From Oscillospiraceae bacterium (lineage in GTDB: Bacteria; Bacillota; Clostridia; Oscillospirales; Ruminococcaceae), in assembly GCA_021769725.1 (NCBI GenBank), contig JAETSI010000002.1:62001-126000 (forward strand): a stretch of 64,000 nt of DNA, in the 5' to 3' direction. Of this stretch, positions 44,993-53,136 are shown one piece after another. A program made the position numbers and the translations under genes. Each line of letters starts with the position of its first letter. The stretch's first letter is position 1. The notes beneath the pieces were generated by a model that was not told the DNA's origin, ran no database searches, and saw only the letters and a list, made by a program, of their open reading frames with translations.

Positions 44993-45166
44993 ATGGATAT
45001 AAAATCTCTTGCAAAGGGAGCAGCAGCCGGTGCTGCGGTAGGTTTTACCTATTATGCTCTGTCAACGGCAACTCCCATGAAAAAATACAGCATCAAGAAA
45101 AATGCCGGAAAAACTCTCAAGGCAGCAGGAAGTTTGCTGGATGATATCAAATCGGTGATTATGTAA
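44993..45166 (+). CDS. Small Gly/Ala-rich membrane-associated protein
   Basis: A 57-residue protein: MDIKSLAKGAAAGAAVGFTYYALSTA, with a Gly/Ala-rich hydrophobic helix, then a basic amphipathic C-terminus. It has a ribosome site CGGAGTAAAG. The longer frame from 44909 overlaps trmL upstream sequence and has no ribosome site. Function is unknown. Its last eight bases overlap the 3' end of ruvX on the other strand. Confidence 0.65.
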   Translation: MDIKSLAKGAAAGAAVGFTYYALSTATPMKKYSIKKNAGKTLKAAGSLLDDIKSVIM

Positions 45167-45584
45167 TACCAGTATTTTTCCTGTAAGCCAGAAAACTTTC
45201 CAGAATTATAGTTGCTGCTACAGCGTCCACAACAGCCTTGCGTTTTTTTCCTCTTGTATTGGTGATATTGAGGGCGCTGTGTGCGGAGACAGTAGTATTC
45301 CGCTCGTCCCAGAGAGTGACGGGGCATCCGGTGAGAAAACCGAGTTTTTCGGCGAAAAGACTGCATTTTTCGGCTCTTTCGCCAATAGTTCCGTTCATAT
45401 TCTTAGGATAGCCAACTACAATATGTTCAGCACGCTGCTCTTTTGCAAGGGCAGCGGTTTTTTCTATGCATTTATCAAAATCCTTTTCGGATATGACGCA
45501 GACAGGGGATGCAATCATTTCGCTTTTGCCGCAAACTGCAATTCCTGTTCTTGCGTCTCCGAAATCAACTGACATTATTATCAT
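45159..45584 (-). CDS. ruvX: Holliday junction resolvase-like protein RuvX/YqgF
   Basis: A protein of 141 residues of the RNase H fold, starting MSVDFGDARTGIAVCG with the metal-binding Asp after a short lead-in, and having VVGYPKNMNGTIG and LWDERNTTVSAHSALN. Family members process pre-16S rRNA ends. It lies 4 bp after pyrD and is the last gene of that unit. Confidence 0.93.
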   Translation of the reverse strand: MIIMSVDFGDARTGIAVCGKSEMIASPVCVISEKDFDKCIEKTAALAKEQRAEHIVVGYPKNMNGTIGERAEKCSLFAEKLGFLTGCPVTLWDERNTTVSAHSALNITNTRGKKRKAVVDAVAATIILESFLAYRKNTGIT

Positions 45585-45588
45585 AACG

Positions 45589-46500
45589 TCACCAGGGATT
45601 TACTGAGCCGATGATCTCGTTTACCGATGAAATTCCCTTGCTGTCAAGAAAATCGTTAATTTCTTCAACGATCCTCACAGGGGCGAACGGATCGGTAAAT
45701 ATAGCAGCTCCGACCTGAACAGCAGAAGCGCCTGCCATCATAAGCTCAATGGCGTCATGCCCTGATGAAACTCCGCCCATGCCTATAACAGGGATTTTTA
45801 CCGCATTTGCGACTTGCCATACCATGCGGACAGCAATGGGGAAAACTGCAGGGCCGCTCATTCCGCCCACGTTATTCCGGAGAATAGGACGTCCGGTATT
45901 TATGTCGATCCGCATACCAAGCAAAGTATTTATAAGAGAAACTGCGTCTGCGCCGGCGTCCTCAACAGATCTGGCGATATCCGCAATACTTGTAACATTA
46001 GGGGAAAGTTTGACTATAAGAGGCTTTGTTGTAGCCTTTCTCACCTGACGTGTTACTTCAGCAGCCGTTTCGCAGCTTGTTCCGAATGCAGCTCCGCCTT
46101 GTTTTACATTGGGACAAGAGATATTCAGCTCAATCATGTGTACATCGGTTTTTTCAAGCTTTTCTGCGACCTTAACGCATTCCTCGGCGGTAGATCCGGC
46201 GATATTGGCAAGTATCGTCACATCTTTCGTGAGCAGATACGGAAGCTCCTTTTCGATAAAATGGTCGATACCCGGATTCTGAAGTCCTACAGAATTAAGC
46301 ATTCCTGCCGGAGTTTCGGCTATTCTCGGAGAAAGGTTTCCGGTGCGTCGGTTAAGAGTAGTTCCCTTAGTAGCAATTCCGCCCAGTTTACTGAGAGGAA
46401 AAAGCTCCTCGTATTCACGCCCGTATCCGAAAACTCCTGAAGCGGGGATTATCGGATTTTTAAAATCAACATCACAGATTTTTACAGAAAGATCAGCCAT
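45589..46500 (-). CDS. pyrD: Dihydroorotate dehydrogenase B, catalytic subunit
   Basis: FMN enzyme that oxidises dihydroorotate with NAD via PyrK, in pyrimidine synthesis. Class 1B features: NPIIPASGVFGYG near the start, NISCPNVKQGG with the catalytic Cys, and the FMN phosphate loop GMGGVSSGHDAIELMMAGAS. The start is ATG 46500 with GGAGG in front, one base overlapping the pyrK stop (TAATG). A longer frame to 46617 runs inside pyrK and has no ribosome site. Length 303. Confidence 0.95.
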   Translation of the reverse strand: MADLSVKICDVDFKNPIIPASGVFGYGREYEELFPLSKLGGIATKGTTLNRRTGNLSPRIAETPAGMLNSVGLQNPGIDHFIEKELPYLLTKDVTILANIAGSTAEECVKVAEKLEKTDVHMIELNISCPNVKQGGAAFGTSCETAAEVTRQVRKATTKPLIVKLSPNVTSIADIARSVEDAGADAVSLINTLLGMRIDINTGRPILRNNVGGMSGPAVFPIAVRMVWQVANAVKIPVIGMGGVSSGHDAIELMMAGASAVQVGAAIFTDPFAPVRIVEEINDFLDSKGISSVNEIIGSVNPW

Positions 46501-47270
46501 TACCAGAGCACCTCCTCTGCGTTGAATACAGGACCGTCTTTGCAGACGTGTGCAAAGTATTCTTCGTCGTTTCTTTTGGTTTTGCACGCACAGCCAAGAC
46601 AGGCACCTATGCCGCACGCCATACGTTCTTCAAGTGAAATTTCGCAGAAAATATTATTTTTACTGCATATTGCGGCAACGTTTTTCAGCATCGGGGCAGG
46701 GCCGCAGGCGAAAACAGCGTCGATTTTCCCGGACTTTACAAGATTTTCAAGCGGCTGCGTTACAAAACCGTGAATGCCTGCCGAGCCGTCATCGGTGCAG
46801 AGGATAGTTTCCGCTCCTGTTCCGGCAAAGTCCTCCTGAAGTATGACAGCAGATGCGTTCCTGAATCCGGATATTGCAACAGCCTTTTTTCCGTATATCC
46901 AGGCAAGTGGGAGCATTGGCGGTGTTCCGATACCTCCGCCTATAAGGACGACTTTTTCAAAATCCGGATCTATTGTGAATCCGTGACCGAGAGGCGCGAG
47001 CATATCAATGACATCTCCTTCGTTGAGACGTGAAATTGCAGAAGTTCCCTCGCCCCTGATCTCAAAAACGATCCTGAGAGAGCCCTTTTTCGGATCAATG
47101 CCGCATATAGATACAGGACGGCGGAGAGTAAATCCGTCGGCTCTGATATGTACGAACTGACCTGGCACGGCTATCCGGGCAATTTCGGGGCAGCTTATGG
47201 TAAAGCTGTATATATTGCGTGCTATAGCCGCTTTTTGTATTATAATATATTTTCCCTGAGTATATTTCAT
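46500..47270 (-). CDS. pyrK: Dihydroorotate dehydrogenase electron transfer subunit
   Basis: A protein of 256 residues that carries FAD and a [2Fe-2S] cluster and passes electrons from PyrD to NAD. FAD-binding RRPVSICGID (about 51-60), NAD-binding IGGGIGTPPMLPLAW, and cluster cysteines in CGIGACLGCACKT plus HVCKDGPVF are visible. It is the first gene of pyrK-pyrD-ruvX. The ribosome site is GGAGGTTTA. No PyrR-type attenuator was seen in its short leader. Confidence 0.95.
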   Translation of the reverse strand: MKYTQGKYIIIQKAAIARNIYSFTISCPEIARIAVPGQFVHIRADGFTLRRPVSICGIDPKKGSLRIVFEIRGEGTSAISRLNEGDVIDMLAPLGHGFTIDPDFEKVVLIGGGIGTPPMLPLAWIYGKKAVAISGFRNASAVILQEDFAGTGAETILCTDDGSAGIHGFVTQPLENLVKSGKIDAVFACGPAPMLKNVAAICSKNNIFCEISLEERMACGIGACLGCACKTKRNDEEYFAHVCKDGPVFNAEEVLW

Positions 47271-47303
47271 ATAAACCTCCTGTTCAAATTAATTGCTGTA
47301 TAC

Positions 47304-47332
47304 ATTATAACATATTCTTCTTGTTTTGACAA
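47304..47332 (-). promoter_or_regulatory. Sigma-A promoter of pyrK-pyrD-ruvX
   Basis: On the minus strand TTGTCA (47327-47332), a 17-base spacer and TATAAT (47304-47309), leaving a leader of only about 27 bases. Confidence 0.65.
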
Positions 47333-47431
47333 GGCTTTTTAGAAGCTTTATATGGCAACAGTATTCACTTTTATGGGAATATGTCTTTTATTTCGTTGTT
47401 AAAGGAAACATATTCCGTCTGATATCCGATA

Positions 47432-47473
47432 TAATTTTTCAAAATGCTCTTTTAAGGGTATTTTGAAAAATTA
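47432..47473. repeat. AT-rich palindrome in the pyrK-smpB gap
   Basis: A perfect 14 bp inverted repeat, TAATTTTTCAAAAT / ATTTTGAAAAATTA, around a 14-base loop. It lies between divergent promoters and has no coding role. Confidence 0.6.
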
Positions 47474-47481
47474 ATAATGGG

Positions 47482-47536
47482 TTTCCAAAGGGGATTTATT
47501 CCCCTTTGGCAGGGGGTAAGGGTGACAGCGTCCCCC
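47482..47536. repeat. Structured repeat, CCAAAGGGG palindrome with GACAGCGTCCC tail
   Basis: A perfect 9 bp hairpin CCAAAGGGG / CCCCTTTGG (47485-47509) is followed by GGGGG...GTGACAGCGTCCCCC. The lead-in TTTCCAAAGGGG recurs at 35637 and the word GACAGCGTCCC recurs at 13489. The remaining gap (47343-47573) holds nothing else recognisable apart from the smpB promoter. Confidence 0.55.
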
Positions 47537-47573
47537 TATAAAAGTAAATGCTGCTGCTTTTATTTTATCCGGC

Positions 47574-47602
47574 TTGACAATCCCTGTTTTATAATGTATA
47601 AT
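47574..47602 (+). promoter_or_regulatory. Consensus sigma-A promoter of smpB
   Basis: Perfect TTGACA (47574-47579), 17-base spacer and TATAAT (47597-47602), 35 bases before the start codon. Confidence 0.8.
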
Positions 47603-47636
47603 AATACCATGACAAACTGAAAGGAGCTGTATATCA

Positions 47637-48095
47637 ATGCGTTCAAAGGGAACAAAGACTATCGCCGAAAACCGCAAGGCACGCCATGATTATTTCGTTC
47701 TTGAAACTTATGAAGCCGGAATTGAACTGGTCGGAACAGAAGTAAAATCCATTCGTCAGGGAAGCGTGAATCTAAAAGATTCCTGGTGTTCTATTGACAA
47801 AGGCGAACTCTGGGTAAAGGGAATGCATATCTCACCGTATGAAAAGGGGAACATTTTCAATCGTGATCCCATGAGAGTAAGAAAGCTCCTTATGCATCGC
47901 CGTGAGATCAATAAGCTTTTCGGCATCGTCAAACAGGACGGTTTGTCGCTTATACCGCTAAGCCTTTATTTCAAGGACTCAAAGGTAAAAATGCAGCTTG
48001 GACTCTGCAAGGGTAAAAAACTCTATGATAAACGTGACGCTGCTGCAAAGAAAGACGCAAGACGTGAAATTGAAAGAAATATGAAAATAAGATAA
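47637..48095 (+). CDS. smpB: SsrA-binding protein SmpB
   Basis: Small basic protein of 152 residues that loads tmRNA onto stalled ribosomes. Family features: [34 protein letters not shown] core, GSVNLKDSW, and a basic tail ([15 protein letters not shown]). The ribosome site is AAAGGAGCTG. The tmRNA gene itself is not in the window. It functionally complements the RqcH pathway gene at 16.2 kb. Confidence 0.96.
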   Translation: MRSKGTKTIAENRKARHDYFVLETYEAGIELVGTEVKSIRQGSVNLKDSWCSIDKGELWVKGMHISPYEKGNIFNRDPMRVRKLLMHRREINKLFGIVKQDGLSLIPLSLYFKDSKVKMQLGLCKGKKLYDKRDAAAKKDARREIERNMKIR

Positions 48096-48097
48096 CA

Positions 48098-48125
48098 AAA
48101 GCGCAGCTTTACGAAGCTGCGCTTT
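48098..48125. terminator. Bidirectional terminator between smpB and the AraC regulator gene
   Basis: A perfect 12 bp stem AAAGCGCAGCTT / AAGCTGCGCTTT with a TACG loop, between convergent stops. Confidence 0.85.
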
Positions 48126-48128
48126 CCT

Positions 48129-48881
48129 TTACTTGTTGCCGTCGATATTATCATTGTAATATATATCCCTGTATTTTGCCGGTGTGACGCCGGTATTTTT
48201 ACGGAATACCGTCGTAAATGCACTTTGAGTGCAGAATCCCAGGGAAAGTGATATATCAAGAATGGAAAAATCAGAATATTTCAGCATATTTTTTGCTGTA
48301 GTTATTTTTGCTTGAGTTATATATCCCTTTACCGTATATCCGGTTTCTTTCAGAAAAAGCCTTGAAAAATAGCTTGGATTCAGTTTTTCTTTCTTTGCGA
48401 GTTCCTTGAGAGTTATCAGCTCATGAAGATGATTATAGATATAGTCTATAGACCGTCTTACGTGAATTGATATGGCGTTTGTCTTTCTCAGCTCCCTCAT
48501 GCGTCCGGCAAAATCAAGCTGCATTTCCTCCAGCAGATCAATTACTTCTTCCGTGCTCGTGCAGCAGTCCGCTTTTCGGATGTAAATATCTGTCAAAGTA
48601 TATGCTACGTCCTGTTCCATTCCTGCCTCAACGCAGAATCGTGCTATAAGCGCTCCGGCTACTACAAGATGATAAATGGTATTTCTGATTGGATCGTCGG
48701 AAAGAACCCCTTTTCCATCCTCAAAATTTCCTTTTATTTTCTCGAAATTCTCCCTGACTTTTTCTACGTCGCCGCTGCGTATAGTTGCATAACGTTCGTA
48801 TTCCGTGTGGATATCCGTGCGGATAAAATTGCTTTCTTTATGTATAAACAGTCTGTAGTTAAGATCACGATTGGTATTCAT
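48129..48881 (-). CDS. AraC family transcriptional regulator
   Basis: A protein of 250 residues. The C-terminal 100 residues hold the double helix-turn-helix (ITLKELAKKEKLNPSYFSRLFLKETG, then FSILDISLSLGFCTQSAFTTVFRKNTGVTPAKYR). The N-terminal region has no family name I recognise. It is divergent from the MATE transporter gene across a 129 bp gap, the usual arrangement for a local regulator, so it may control that exporter. Confidence 0.88.
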   Translation of the reverse strand: MNTNRDLNYRLFIHKESNFIRTDIHTEYERYATIRSGDVEKVRENFEKIKGNFEDGKGVLSDDPIRNTIYHLVVAGALIARFCVEAGMEQDVAYTLTDIYIRKADCCTSTEEVIDLLEEMQLDFAGRMRELRKTNAISIHVRRSIDYIYNHLHELITLKELAKKEKLNPSYFSRLFLKETGYTVKGYITQAKITTAKNMLKYSDFSILDISLSLGFCTQSAFTTVFRKNTGVTPAKYRDIYYNDNIDGNK

Positions 48882-49010
48882 TATTCTGACCTCCGGCGAT
48901 AAAATCTTTAGTAGATAATACCATACTTTTGCAAAAAAAGCAATACTTTTGATATAAAAAAACTCTTTGCCTGATTATAATATAGTAAATTAATCAGGGA
49001 GGAATATTTT

Positions 49011-50378
49011 ATGTCAAAAATTTCTGATATGACCGAGGGCAAAGTTTCAAATCTTATACTTGCATTCTTTTTTCCCATGCTTGTTACAAATATGCTTCAG
49101 CAGCTTTATTCGATCGCTGATACGGCTATAGTTGGAAAAGGGTTGGGTGACGACGCACTTGCTGCTGTCGGTAATATGTCCTCGTTGACATTCCTGATAA
49201 TAGGATTTTCACTGGGACTATCAAACGGTTTTTCCGTTCTCATTGCACAGAGCTTTGGTGCAAAGGACTACGCTAAAATGCGGCGTACCACCGCTGCTTC
49301 GATCAAGCTTGCTGCTGTAATAACGATCGTACTTACTGCCGTCAGTGTTTTGTTTCTGAAATCTGTGCTGAAAATTTTGCAGACGGACAGCACGATTATG
49401 AAAGACAGCTTGATATATGGTTATATTATTTTCGGAGGTCTGGCAGCTGCTATCGCATATAATATGTGTTCCGGAATATTGCGTGCGCTCGGCGACAGCC
49501 GCACACCGCTGACTGCTATAATTATTTCCACTGTTATCAATATTTTCCTGGACGCTTTCTTTATATTTGTTTTGAAAACAGGCGTTGAGGGAGCCGCCGC
49601 CGCAACGGTTTTTGCACAGATAATATCAGCTGCCGTTTGCTATTCAAAGCTTCGCAAACTGGATATTCTCCGTCTCAGCCGTGAGGATTTCTCGTCAGAT
49701 GTACGTCTCAGCGCAGATCTTCTGAAAAACGGCATTCCTATGGCTCTTATGAATTCAATTACTGCTGTAGGATGCATGGTTATTCAGTATTTTGTCAACG
49801 GTCTTGGAGTTGCTTATACATCAGCATATTCCGCTTGCAGTAAATTTATCAATATGTTCATGCAGCCTGCCTGCACCGCAGGATTCACCATGTCATCGTT
49901 TACAAGTCAGAATTACGGAGCACAAAAATACATGCGTATAAAAGAAGCTCTTCATGTCTGTCTGACTATTTCATTTATATCTTATCTGATATTCGGATCT
50001 GTTATGGTGTTCTTTCCAAGGCAGATTTCGGCTCTGATGCTCAACGGAAATGAGCAGATCGGTCTTGCAGCTCAATATTTGCCTATCAGCGGTGTTATGT
50101 TGATATTTGTAGATTTCCTCTTTGTTTTCAGAAGCGGAGTGCAGGGGATGAGTTATCCGCTTATTCCAATGTGTTCAGGAATACTTGAAATGGTACTGAG
50201 AATAGGAGTTATTATTATATTTGTTCCGACGGTTGGCTTCACAGCAACCGCATGGGCTGAGGCAGCTGCATGGTTTGGAGCAGTTCTGCTCAACGGTGTG
50301 GCATTCGCAGTCATTCTTCGTAATAAGACCGGAAGTGAGAAATTTTTGCGGGCAGGAAAAAAACTCAGGAGCGTATAA
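49011..50378 (+). CDS. MATE family efflux transporter
   Basis: A protein of 455 residues with twelve expected transmembrane segments. It begins in family style (MTEGKVSNLILAFFFPMLVTNMLQQLYSIADTAIVGKGLGDDALAAVG) and repeats the fold in its second half (NGIPMALMNSITAVGCMVIQYFVNGLG). MATE proteins export drugs or metabolites in exchange for Na or H ions. The ribosome site is GGGAGGAA. The substrate is unknown. Confidence 0.93.
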   Translation: MSKISDMTEGKVSNLILAFFFPMLVTNMLQQLYSIADTAIVGKGLGDDALAAVGNMSSLTFLIIGFSLGLSNGFSVLIAQSFGAKDYAKMRRTTAASIKLAAVITIVLTAVSVLFLKSVLKILQTDSTIMKDSLIYGYIIFGGLAAAIAYNMCSGILRALGDSRTPLTAIIISTVINIFLDAFFIFVLKTGVEGAAAATVFAQIISAAVCYSKLRKLDILRLSREDFSSDVRLSADLLKNGIPMALMNSITAVGCMVIQYFVNGLGVAYTSAYSACSKFINMFMQPACTAGFTMSSFTSQNYGAQKYMRIKEALHVCLTISFISYLIFGSVMVFFPRQISALMLNGNEQIGLAAQYLPISGVMLIFVDFLFVFRSGVQGMSYPLIPMCSGILEMVLRIGVIIIFVPTVGFTATAWAEAAAWFGAVLLNGVAFAVILRNKTGSEKFLRAGKKLRSV

Positions 50379-50408
50379 AAAAACCGCACATTTCTGTGCG
50401 GTTTTTTA
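50379..50408 (+). terminator. Terminator after the MATE gene
   Basis: A 13 bp stem AAAAAACCGCACA / TGTGCGGTTTTTT with a TTTC loop; T-run included. Confidence 0.9.
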
Positions 50409-50442
50409 TAATAAAATCAATGATTCCCAAATTTAAACGGGA

Positions 50443-51099
50443 TTATTTTAGATAACTTGAAAATTCGTCCAATTCATCCAATGAAGCGGGGAATACCTTC
50501 CAGCCTTCGCCTTTCATTTTTATAAGTACGCATTCCATATAATATTTCGTTCCGCCGGTTTTGAATTTGATCTTGTATTCATAACCTTTCTGAATTTTGA
50601 CCTTTTCGTCTATACCTGCCATGGTACAAAGAAAATTGTAATATTTTTCAATATTCCTGCAATCCTTTGATTTGATTTTCTTGCCGGTTTTTACGCCAAG
50701 AAAAGAAGGATTTCCCTTGATTTTGATTTCCCGGGAACTTTTTTGTATAGCACTCTTACAGGTATCGTACATATCGTCTCTGTCTTTTATAAGCTTTTCC
50801 GGAAAAGCCATTTCAACTGCATCGTCGATATTTTTTCCGCTTACGATTGCTTTTCCAAATTTTCTCGCCTGCATATATGATGGGGCAAGTGTGATTAATG
50901 CAATTGCAAAGATCGCCACAAGCACAATTACGGTGATTATAGCAACCCTTGACGGTTTCTTTTTAGTTGGTACTACCGGCGGCAGCGTTTCAGGTGTTTG
51001 TCCGTACTGTCCATATTGTCCTTGCTGTCCGTATTGCCCATACTGTCCAGTAGTCTCTTCGGATGTACCCGAAGTGTTGTTGTCTCTGATATCGTCCAT
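50443..51099 (-). CDS. Membrane protein with GQYGQ repeats, paralogue A
   Basis: A protein of 218 residues. The cytoplasmic N-terminus has Gln/Tyr/Gly repeats (QYGQYGQQGQYGQYG) and a Pro/Lys stretch. One transmembrane segment follows at about 55-75 (AIITVIVLVAIFAIALITLA), then an external domain of 140 residues ending KMKGEGWKVFPASLDELDEFSSYLK. The external domain is similar to that of the neighbouring gene (KGYE-KIKFK, K-KG-GWKV-P). The start is ATG 51099 with AAGGAGG. No function is known. Confidence 0.75.
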   Translation of the reverse strand: MDDIRDNNTSGTSEETTGQYGQYGQQGQYGQYGQTPETLPPVVPTKKKPSRVAIITVIVLVAIFAIALITLAPSYMQARKFGKAIVSGKNIDDAVEMAFPEKLIKDRDDMYDTCKSAIQKSSREIKIKGNPSFLGVKTGKKIKSKDCRNIEKYYNFLCTMAGIDEKVKIQKGYEYKIKFKTGGTKYYMECVLIKMKGEGWKVFPASLDELDEFSSYLK

Positions 51100-51149
51100 A
51101 AAAACCTCCTTAATATTTGCAGAAATCTGCAAATTGTATAATAATATAT

Positions 51150-51178
51150 AGTTTATCACATAATTGTCACAATGTCAA
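51150..51178 (-). promoter_or_regulatory. Promoter of paralogue A
   Basis: On the minus strand TTGACA (51173-51178), a 17-base spacer and TAAACT (51150-51155). The spacer TTGTGACAATTATGTGA is nearly the same as in the promoter at 51973-52001. Confidence 0.6.
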
Positions 51179-51228
51179 GGAAAAAACAAAAAAAATCCGG
51201 AGTTTTTACACTCCGGATAAATTTTTTA

Positions 51229-51939
51229 TTAATCTAAATAGTCTTCAAGATCATCAAGATCATAATCGCCTCTGCTCTCCAGAGAATCAGCGCTTACCGG
51301 AATGACTTTCCAACCATCGCCTTTTACCTTCACAACGCAAATCCTATTCGTTCTGGTGTCCGTATCACCGTCTTCTTTAATCTTCATTTTAACCTTAAAC
51401 TCATAACCCTTTTTTACTTCTATATCGTCATCAACATCATATTCTTGAGCCTGAAGCTTGAAGTAAAGTTTAGCTCCCTTAAGTGCTTTGCTTTTAAGCT
51501 TATTGCCTTTTTTCACGCTTTTGATTTTAGTTTTTATGTCTTCATCCTTCAGGTCTTCAATACTTTCTTCAAAAATGTCTTTATCATCGTCAAAGTCGTC
51601 GCTGTCCTTGTACTCCTTGTAAGCGTCGTCAAGCATTGTGATCTTTGTAGTCTTCTTGAATCCGCTCTTTTTTATTACATTTTTAGCATACTTGTTAGCC
51701 GCACCCTTTGCGCCCATATGACCGCCCAAGAAAACAATGACGAGAACGATAACGATAACAGCAATAACTGCTCCGATAATAGCGCTCTTATTCTTCTTTA
51801 CGTGCTCCATAGCGTCGTTAAATCCGCCGTCAAGAGGATTGCCGGACTGTGCAGGCGCCTGCTGTGCTCCGGGACAAGCGGGATTCGGGCATGAACCTCC
51901 GTCGGGATATTCTGTTCCACAGTGTTTGCAAAATGCCAT
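51229..51939 (-). CDS. Zinc-ribbon membrane protein, paralogue B
   Basis: A protein of 236 residues. The N-terminus has a zinc ribbon (CKHCG, then CPNPAC), then a Pro/Gln linker, one transmembrane segment at about 54-72 (AIIGAVIAVIVIVLVIVFLGG) and a charged external domain (YKEYKDSDDFDDDKDIFEES...KVKGDGWKVIPVSADSLES). It shares layout and the C-terminal domain with paralogue A but has a zinc ribbon in place of the GQYGQ repeats. The start codon ATG 51939 follows GGAGG. Function unknown. Confidence 0.75.
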   Translation of the reverse strand: MAFCKHCGTEYPDGGSCPNPACPGAQQAPAQSGNPLDGGFNDAMEHVKKNKSAIIGAVIAVIVIVLVIVFLGGHMGAKGAANKYAKNVIKKSGFKKTTKITMLDDAYKEYKDSDDFDDDKDIFEESIEDLKDEDIKTKIKSVKKGNKLKSKALKGAKLYFKLQAQEYDVDDDIEVKKGYEFKVKMKIKEDGDTDTRTNRICVVKVKGDGWKVIPVSADSLESRGDYDLDDLEDYLD

Positions 51940-51972
51940 AATAATTGACCTCCATATTTTTATTTCGTGATT

Positions 51973-52001
51973 ATTTTATCACAAAATTTTCACAATGTCA
52001 A
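51973..52001 (-). promoter_or_regulatory. Promoter of paralogue B
   Basis: On the minus strand TTGACA (51996-52001), a 17-base spacer TTGTGAAAATTTTGTGA and TAAAAT (51973-51978). Confidence 0.65.
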
Positions 52002-52087
52002 TATGCTGCAGCCACATTTCCCGATATTCAGGGGATTTTCAGCAGTTTGCATAAAATAGAGATTTTTATCTGCGTTAATTAGCGAAA

Positions 52088-52116
52088 ATGACATTTGCAA
52101 TAGAGGCGATTATAAT
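52088..52116 (+). promoter_or_regulatory. Candidate promoter for a small gene
   Basis: ATGACA (52088-52093), a 17-base spacer and TATAAT (52111-52116), on the plus strand about 105 bases before the ATG at 52221. Confidence 0.4.
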
Positions 52117-52220
52117 ACAGGCTGACTATACATATTTCCAACCTGAACGGAAATAATATAACGTGTTCACACAATAGTGATTTTACAGCTATTACATTTT
52201 CAAAGAAAGGTGATCTTGCA

Positions 52221-52337
52221 ATGTGCAGTGATGATACAAAGATTTATGTTCCCGCAGAGCCTGTTCCGGTGAGCATACCGGAAAACGAAACTGAGGACGT
52301 CAGGATCTTTTCCGGCAGATTGTCCCCAGAAGGCTGA
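52221..52337 (+). CDS. Possible small protein, 38 residues
   Basis: Frame ATG to TGA with a good ribosome site (AAAGAAAGGTG) and a promoter-like sequence upstream. The product is acidic and Pro/Glu-rich (VPAEPVPVSIPENETED) and matches nothing I know. Its last 38 bases overlap the 3' end of znuB on the other strand. It may be a real small gene, a decayed gene start cut by the zinc operon, or the start of a leader RNA. Confidence 0.35.
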   Translation: MCSDDTKIYVPAEPVPVSIPENETEDVRIFSGRLSPEG

Positions 52338-53133
52338 AAAACAGGAAAAAGAATACGTTTACAATTACTATGCTTGCTCCGGGAGCTGTATTAAGCAGCA
52401 GCGACATGAACATTCCTATAAGAAAGCTGACAACAGAGACAGTTCCCGCCGTAAGCACGACTCCACGGAAGCTGCGGCATATACGCATCGCCGTCAGTGT
52501 GGGGATAACTATAAGGCTTGAAATAAGCAGCGCTCCCATCATCATCATGCCCAGCACCACGGTCACGGCGGTGAGGACGGCAAATATCATATTGTATACT
52601 CCTGCATTTACGCCCGTAGCACGTGCAAAGCTTTCGTCAAAGGTTACTGAAAATATTCTGTTATACAGGAAGATAAAGGCGGCTATCACTATTGCAGAAA
52701 GAACCACGCTGAGAATAACGTCGCTTTTGCTCATAGCGAGAATACTGCCGAACATATAATGGCTGACATCGTTTGTTATGCCTGCTTTTGAGGACACGAG
52801 AATACCTATTGACAGCGCAGTTGTAGAAAACAGTGCAATGGCGGAATCTCCGCTGATTTTGCTGTTTTCACTGAGCCGGAGCAGTATAAATGCTGCGATT
52901 ACTACTACCGGGAGCGCAACTTTCAATGGTGCAAGATTCATTACAGCAGCTACTGAAAGAGCGCCGTAGCCTATGTGGGACAGTCCGTCACCGATCATTG
53001 AATACCTTTTCAGAACAAGGGTGACGCCCAGCAGTGATGAACATATAGTTACTGCCAGTCCTCCGATAAGAGCCGGAAGAAGGATTGCTCTGAAAAATTC
53101 TGGTGTAAACATTAATCTGATATTTTCCGTCAT
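52300..53133 (-). CDS. znuB: Zinc ABC transporter permease ZnuB
   Basis: Membrane permease of 277 residues with about eight hydrophobic segments; the ABC-3 family pattern ALIGGLAVTICSSLLGVTLVLKRYSMIGDGLSHIGYGALSV is clear. It forms the channel for the metal delivered by the ZnuA-type protein. It lies 3 bp after znuC. Zinc rather than manganese is inferred from the His-rich loop of the binding protein and the Fur-family gene that heads the operon. Confidence 0.92.
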   Translation of the reverse strand: MTENIRLMFTPEFFRAILLPALIGGLAVTICSSLLGVTLVLKRYSMIGDGLSHIGYGALSVAAVMNLAPLKVALPVVVIAAFILLRLSENSKISGDSAIALFSTTALSIGILVSSKAGITNDVSHYMFGSILAMSKSDVILSVVLSAIVIAAFIFLYNRIFSVTFDESFARATGVNAGVYNMIFAVLTAVTVVLGMMMMGALLISSLIVIPTLTAMRICRSFRGVVLTAGTVSVVSFLIGMFMSLLLNTAPGASIVIVNVFFFLFFSLLGTICRKRS

Positions 53134-53136
53134 GGT

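Noticed and set aside
45814..46440. Antisense frame of 208 codons inside pyrD
   Set aside because: pyrD has full catalytic and FMN motifs on the other strand.
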